64,000 bases of DNA from CAZIRF01 sp964541755 (lineage in GTDB: Bacteria > Spirochaetota > Spirochaetia > Treponematales > Breznakiellaceae): contig CAZIRF010000011.1 in the NCBI GenBank assembly GCA_964541755.1, forward strand, positions 1 through 64,000, written 5' to 3'. This document shows, one piece after another, positions 60,877 through 64,000 of the stretch. Position 1 is the stretch's first letter; each line of letters begins with the position of its first letter. A program made the translations under genes and the position numbers. The notes under the pieces are model-generated. The model was not told where the DNA came from, searched no databases, and was given only the letters and a program-made list of their open reading frames with translations.

Positions 60877-60906
60877 TTGACGGAAATACAGAAATCGTCA
60901 TATAAT
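60877..60906 (+). promoter_or_regulatory. Strong promoter of cheX giving a leaderless mRNA
   Basis: TTGACG (60877-60882), 18-bp spacer, consensus TATAAT (60901-60906). The ATG is seven bases downstream, where transcription should begin, and no Shine-Dalgarno exists. Confidence 0.75.
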
Positions 60907-60913
60907 CTTGGAC

Positions 60914-61393
60914 ATGCATGACATGGTGTTCAAAAAGTTCAAGCAGGCAGCTCGCACGGTTCTCTCGGAGTCGGGGATACACGGTTTTCGTATATATCGG
61001 CGTGCCATCAATGGCACAAAGCCGGCCTTTGTTTCAATAATTGGCCTCGTGGGAGACGTTAAAGGGTACTTTCTTCTTGAACTCTGCGGCGCTTCGGCCT
61101 TGGCCCTCGTCAAGGCCATGGAAGGCCACTTGGGGACAGACGCAGGCGATGAAGACCGCATGAAGTGGTGCAAGGCGGCAATCGCGGAAATCGCCAATCA
61201 AATTGGCGGCCATGCTGTGGCAAAGCTCTCACGTTCTGGATTGGATTGTCTCATAACCCCGCCCACAACCCTTAGTGGCGAGGCTATCGACACCAGTTTG
61301 CCCGAAGCGGATGAACAGGACAGCTTTACCATTAAAGCCGATTGGGGCCTTATCCATTGCGTCGTGGCAATCAAGAATATCAAGCGCATTTGA
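60914..61393 (+). CDS. cheX: CheX-type CheY-phosphatase family protein
   Basis: About 159 residues of the CheC/CheX/FliY phosphatase fold. The catalytic Glu-Asn motif is at Glu92/Asn95 (AEIANQIGG), with one copy as in CheX. CheX dephosphorylates CheY-P in spirochaetes. The frame opens at TTG 60908, but the promoter puts the first base of the mRNA at about the ATG 60914. Separated from both che clusters and monocistronic. Confidence 0.85.
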   Translation: MHDMVFKKFKQAARTVLSESGIHGFRIYRRAINGTKPAFVSIIGLVGDVKGYFLLELCGASALALVKAMEGHLGTDAGDEDRMKWCKAAIAEIANQIGGHAVAKLSRSGLDCLITPPTTLSGEAIDTSLPEADEQDSFTIKADWGLIHCVVAIKNIKRI

Positions 61394-61453
61394 GTAGAAA
61401 ACGCTCTTGAGAACCGCATCCCGATTCTTTTTTACACGATTTCACGAAACCTG

Positions 61454-61483
61454 TTGACACGGGCAGAAGCTCTCCCTTATGTT
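61454..61483 (+). promoter_or_regulatory. Promoter of the acidic protein gene
   Basis: TTGACA (61454-61459), 18-bp spacer, TATGTT (61478-61483). The -10 overlaps the ATG at 61480, which therefore cannot be the start codon; this supports the ATG at 61518. Confidence 0.6.
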
Positions 61484-61517
61484 TCAAGAGAAATTCACCT
61501 ATGCAATGGAGTTTGAC

Positions 61518-61823
61518 ATGGTTCGATACGCGGCCATAGATACAAAGAGGCCTGTGAGCCGGAACATGGAGTCCCGGTCCGGAGATCTTCAACATCGTTC
61601 CTTCTTCTCGATGGACGATGATTTCGAAGACGATTTCGAAGACGAAGACGACGACTTCGAGGACATGGACGAAGAAGACGACTTCGATGATGACTTTGAT
61701 TCCGATTTCGACGACGACGATGACGACTTCGATGATGACGAAGACGATTTCGACGATGACGATGAGGAAGAAGAGGATTTTGACTACGACGAAGACGTCA
61801 ACTACGACGATTTCGACGAGTAA
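61518..61823 (+). CDS. Hyper-acidic Asp/Glu/Phe-repeat small protein
   Basis: A 101-residue protein. Residues 1-32 are basic to neutral (MVRYAAIDTKRPVSRNMES), and from 33 on it is almost only Asp, Glu and regularly spaced Phe (DDDFEDDFEDEDDDFEDM pattern). GGAG lies six bases before the ATG. No family is recognised. It could bind metal or a basic partner such as a DNA-binding or ribosomal protein. Promoter and terminator both fit a real gene; the opposite-strand ORF is a shadow rich in Val/Ile. Confidence 0.7.
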   Translation: MVRYAAIDTKRPVSRNMESRSGDLQHRSFFSMDDDFEDDFEDEDDDFEDMDEEDDFDDDFDSDFDDDDDDFDDDEDDFDDDDEEEEDFDYDEDVNYDDFDE

Positions 61824-61920
61824 GAAGCCTGGAAACAACGTCGGGATACCCCTGTCCTTTGGGGGAATCGGCTTGACCATACACCGGTAGCCGCCCCCTC
61901 GCATCCCGTTTTCAAAGAAG

Positions 61921-62010
61921 AGCTCCAAAATCCTGAGCTTTTGGAGCTGTCTACAGCAAGAGGGCCTTCACGATTCCACAAAGTGGAGAATCGGAAAGGC
62001 CCTCTTGCTG
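61921..62010. terminator. Double terminator between convergent genes
   Basis: AGCTCCAAAA/TTTTGGAGCT (61921-61948) and CAGCAAGAGGGCCTT/AAGGCCCTCTTGCTG (61954-62010); the second has an inner GATTC/GAATC hairpin and a TTTT tail on the plus strand. Serves the acidic gene and the sugar permease. Confidence 0.8.
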
Positions 62011-62035
62011 TTTTACGTGAAAAGAGACGCGGACG

Positions 62036-62881
62036 TTATCCCTTGACGGCTCCTGCGGTAAGACCGGCCACAACCCAGCGCTGCAGAGCGATGTAAAAGA
62101 TTACCATGGGCAACATGGACAGGGTTACAAAGGCCATGATGAGGTTCCACCCCGAAGCGAACTGGCCCTGATACTGCATAACCCCCAAAGGCAGGGTAAA
62201 TGAAGGCCGATCAGAGAGCACGAGAAGCGGCAGCAGGAACTGATTCCAGCTCGAGATAAAGGTGATGATCGTCACCGTCGAAATAACCGGTGTCGAAAGG
62301 GGTAAAAGTATCCGCCAACCGAAGGTCATCAGCCCTCCCCCGTCTATTTGAACGGCATCCTGGAGTTCCCAGGGCACATCCTTGAAAAAACCCGTAAAGA
62401 TAAAGACGCTCAGAGGCAAACTGAATGCCACCTGGGGCAGGATTATCCCCAAGTGATTACCCAAAAGCGAGAAATCACGCAAAAGCAAATAGAGAGGGAG
62501 AACGGCTACCGTAAGGGGAAAGAGCATGCCCATGATGAAAAAGTTGTAGAAGAAGGCCCTGCCACGAAATTGAATGCGCGACAGAGCTAGGGCTGCAAGA
62601 AAAGAGACAAGAACGGTCAGGCCGATAGTCAAAGCCGCAACCAAAACGGAATTCCCCAAGTACTGGAAAAAATCGCTATTCTTGCTCAAGACGCCCTGCC
62701 AGGCTTCCATAACCGGAGGATTTGGCAGACCGAATGGATCGGCAAAGAGGCCACCATTGGTCTTGAAGGCCCCCATAAGGGTCGTGTAGAAGGGGAAGAT
62801 CATTACTGTGGCAAGGGCAAGCGAAAATGCAAATCGCACGATACGCCCTATGGTACGACGTGTTCTGTTAGCGAGTGCCAT
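62036..62881 (-). CDS. Carbohydrate ABC transporter permease (MalG/LacG type)
   Basis: A 281-residue CUT1 permease with six helices and the EAA loop ELQDAVQIDGGG, which docks the ATPase. The ATG at 62881 follows AAGGAGAG by four bases and overlaps the upstream permease by 14 bp. There is no ATPase gene in the operon, as is common for CUT1 systems served by a shared MsmK/UgpC-like ATPase. Confidence 0.93.
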   Translation of the reverse strand: MALANRTRRTIGRIVRFAFSLALATVMIFPFYTTLMGAFKTNGGLFADPFGLPNPPVMEAWQGVLSKNSDFFQYLGNSVLVAALTIGLTVLVSFLAALALSRIQFRGRAFFYNFFIMGMLFPLTVAVLPLYLLLRDFSLLGNHLGIILPQVAFSLPLSVFIFTGFFKDVPWELQDAVQIDGGGLMTFGWRILLPLSTPVISTVTIITFISSWNQFLLPLLVLSDRPSFTLPLGVMQYQGQFASGWNLIMAFVTLSMLPMVIFYIALQRWVVAGLTAGAVKG

Positions 62882-63779
62882 TTTTCTCTCCTTGCGTAAT
62901 AAATCGTTGATACACCAGATTAAAGACAAAGCAAATAAGAAAGATGGTCACGGCAACGGCACAACCGTACCCAAAGGCATTACGGCGGAACCCGAACTTG
63001 TAGAGGTAGGTTACGAGCGTTTCGGTCGAGTTTACCGGCCCGCCCTGCCCCAAAGCCCACACAATATCGAATACATTGAAAGAACCGATAACACTAAGGA
63101 AAATCGATATGATAAATGTATTTTTGAGCGAGGGAATGACAACGTGCATGACGACCTGTACGGGATTCGCACCGTCGACAGTCGCGGCATCTTCCAATTC
63201 TGTCGGAACATTTTGAAGCCCCGCTATGTAGAGTATCATGTGAAAACCCAGGTACTTCCAGACGACAACGATAAGGATACCGATAAAGGCCGTATCGACA
63301 TTGCCCAAAAGGGCGATCATGTCGGCATCCGGGTTGAACAGCTGCACAAACTGCGTCGGCAACCCGTACTCGGGATGGTAGATAAATTTCCAAATAATAC
63401 CGCTGATTATCTCTGCCATGATGTACGGAAAGAAATATATGCTGCGGAAAATCGATTCACCTCTGGAACGGTTCCGCCCAATAAGGAGGGCGAAGAGAAA
63501 TGCAAGTGGCAACTGAATAAAAAGAGAGATGGCGACTATCTTGAGGTTGTTGAACAGGGCTGTAATGAACACCTTGTCCTTGAACATCTCGAAGAAGTTC
63601 TCCAGCCATGCAAGCCGCATGGGGCCGTATCCCTTCCAATCGTAGAGGGAATAGCGGGCAGCTTGAATTACCGGAAATACAACAAAAAGCACAAAAAAAA
63701 TTAAGGCGGGAAGTAGCAGGACGAGTGCGAGCCCGTATGTACGAAGCGAAACCCGTTTTGGCAGTAGTGATGTAGTCAT
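62868..63779 (-). CDS. Carbohydrate ABC transporter permease (MalF/LacF type)
   Basis: A 303-residue CUT1 permease with six helices, EAA loop ELEDAATVDGANP and the usual PALIFFVLFVVFPVIQAARYSLYDW first helix. Start 63779 from GGGGA seven bases before; the frame open to 63821 is not coding. Partner of the following permease. Confidence 0.93.
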   Translation of the reverse strand: MTTSLLPKRVSLRTYGLALVLLLPALIFFVLFVVFPVIQAARYSLYDWKGYGPMRLAWLENFFEMFKDKVFITALFNNLKIVAISLFIQLPLAFLFALLIGRNRSRGESIFRSIYFFPYIMAEIISGIIWKFIYHPEYGLPTQFVQLFNPDADMIALLGNVDTAFIGILIVVVWKYLGFHMILYIAGLQNVPTELEDAATVDGANPVQVVMHVVIPSLKNTFIISIFLSVIGSFNVFDIVWALGQGGPVNSTETLVTYLYKFGFRRNAFGYGCAVAVTIFLICFVFNLVYQRFITQGEKNGTR

Positions 63780-63912
63780 TCGGTAGTCCCCGTTGTTCGA
63801 ACCGGCAACGCAAAAAAGCATCCGCGCTACCGGTTCTGTGACTGGCAGAAATACCCCCCGTCACGGGCAGAAGACCGAAACGGAGGCATATTCTGTGAGA
63901 TGGCAAAAACGC

Positions 63913-64000
63913 TTACTTGCGCTCTTTCTGCCAGGAAGCATCAATGGCGGCAGCGCACTCTTCGGGGGTCGACTGAGCGGCGAGAAGGCTGGCAACTGCG
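63913..64000 (-). CDS. C-terminal end of a sugar ABC substrate-binding protein (partial)
   Basis: 28 codons plus stop at the window edge, ending AAAIDASWQKERK, the common C-terminal helix of CUT1 binding proteins. The gene continues beyond the window on the minus strand and precedes the two permease genes, as expected. Confidence 0.75.
   Translation of the reverse strand, partial: AVASLLAAQSTPEECAAAIDASWQKERK

Noticed and set aside
61479..61517. Earlier ATG codons for the acidic protein
   Set aside because: The first overlaps the -10 box, and only the ATG at 61518 has a ribosome site.
61380..61928. 182-aa minus-strand Val/Ile-rich ORF opposite the acidic gene
   Set aside because: Antisense of Asp/Glu codons gives Val/Ile runs; promoter, SD and terminator all favour the plus strand.

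Overview
The window looks like a chromosomal segment of a motile, GC-rich spirochaete (Spirochaetaceae/Treponemataceae type). Three things point there. The order ispE - spoVG - tRNA-Gln - rplY - tilS - ftsH recalls the Borrelia cluster spoVG-rplY-pth-tilS-ftsH, cited from memory. There are two complete chemosensory gene clusters, a stand-alone CheX and a DUF115 (Maf-like) protein. Signal peptides resemble spirochaetal lipoprotein signals. No phage, transposase, CRISPR array or rRNA gene was found. The assignment is inference, because no similarity search was possible.

Layout. 1-10593 (minus strand): chemosensory cluster A, cheA - hairpin-anchored MCP - cheY - cheW - MCP - cheR - cheB, followed by a UvrD-like helicase. 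10872-20816: an SGNH esterase lipoprotein; a hemerythrin behind a perfect palindrome; a sulfur amino-acid module (MalY/PatB lyase, Rrf2/CymR-like regulator, cystathionine gamma-synthase/lyase, and cysK further on); a NIT-HAMP chemoreceptor; and a TetR regulator with a membrane ferredoxin. 20844-32937: a sugar locus with GH2 beta-galactosidase, YesN/YesM two-component pair and an accessory periplasmic binding protein, divergent from a YtfQRT-YjfF-type ABC importer. 33123-35196: a DMT exporter, a Pr6Pr-like membrane protein, and tRNA-Pro and tRNA-Asp next to a duplicated fragment of the tRNA-Pro 3' end. 35440-40507: a PpiD/SurA-like foldase, a DUF115 protein and lepA (EF4).

40545-51196 (minus strand): chemosensory cluster B, STAS - cheA - cheR - cheB - cheY - cheW - hybrid kinase - receiver - hybrid kinase, with no MCP. 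51302-60784 (minus strand): a proteostasis and housekeeping block (ispE, spoVG, tRNA-Gln, rplY, tilS, ftsH, a TPR-like secreted protein, an HtrA-like lipoprotein). 60914-64000: cheX, a hyper-acidic small protein, and the end of a MalFG-type ABC sugar importer.

Most notable points. Both CheA kinases carry a tandem motif between the HPt/P2 part and the dimerisation domain that resembles the MshEN/GspE-N cyclic-di-GMP-binding repeat. Cluster B looks like a receptor-less chemosensory pathway wired to receiver-fused histidine kinases. lepA and cheX have promoters placed so that their mRNAs should be leaderless. A CymR-like operator is shared by rrf2 and cysK. A periplasmic binding protein sits in one operon with a YesM/YesN pair, suggesting a three-component sugar sensor.
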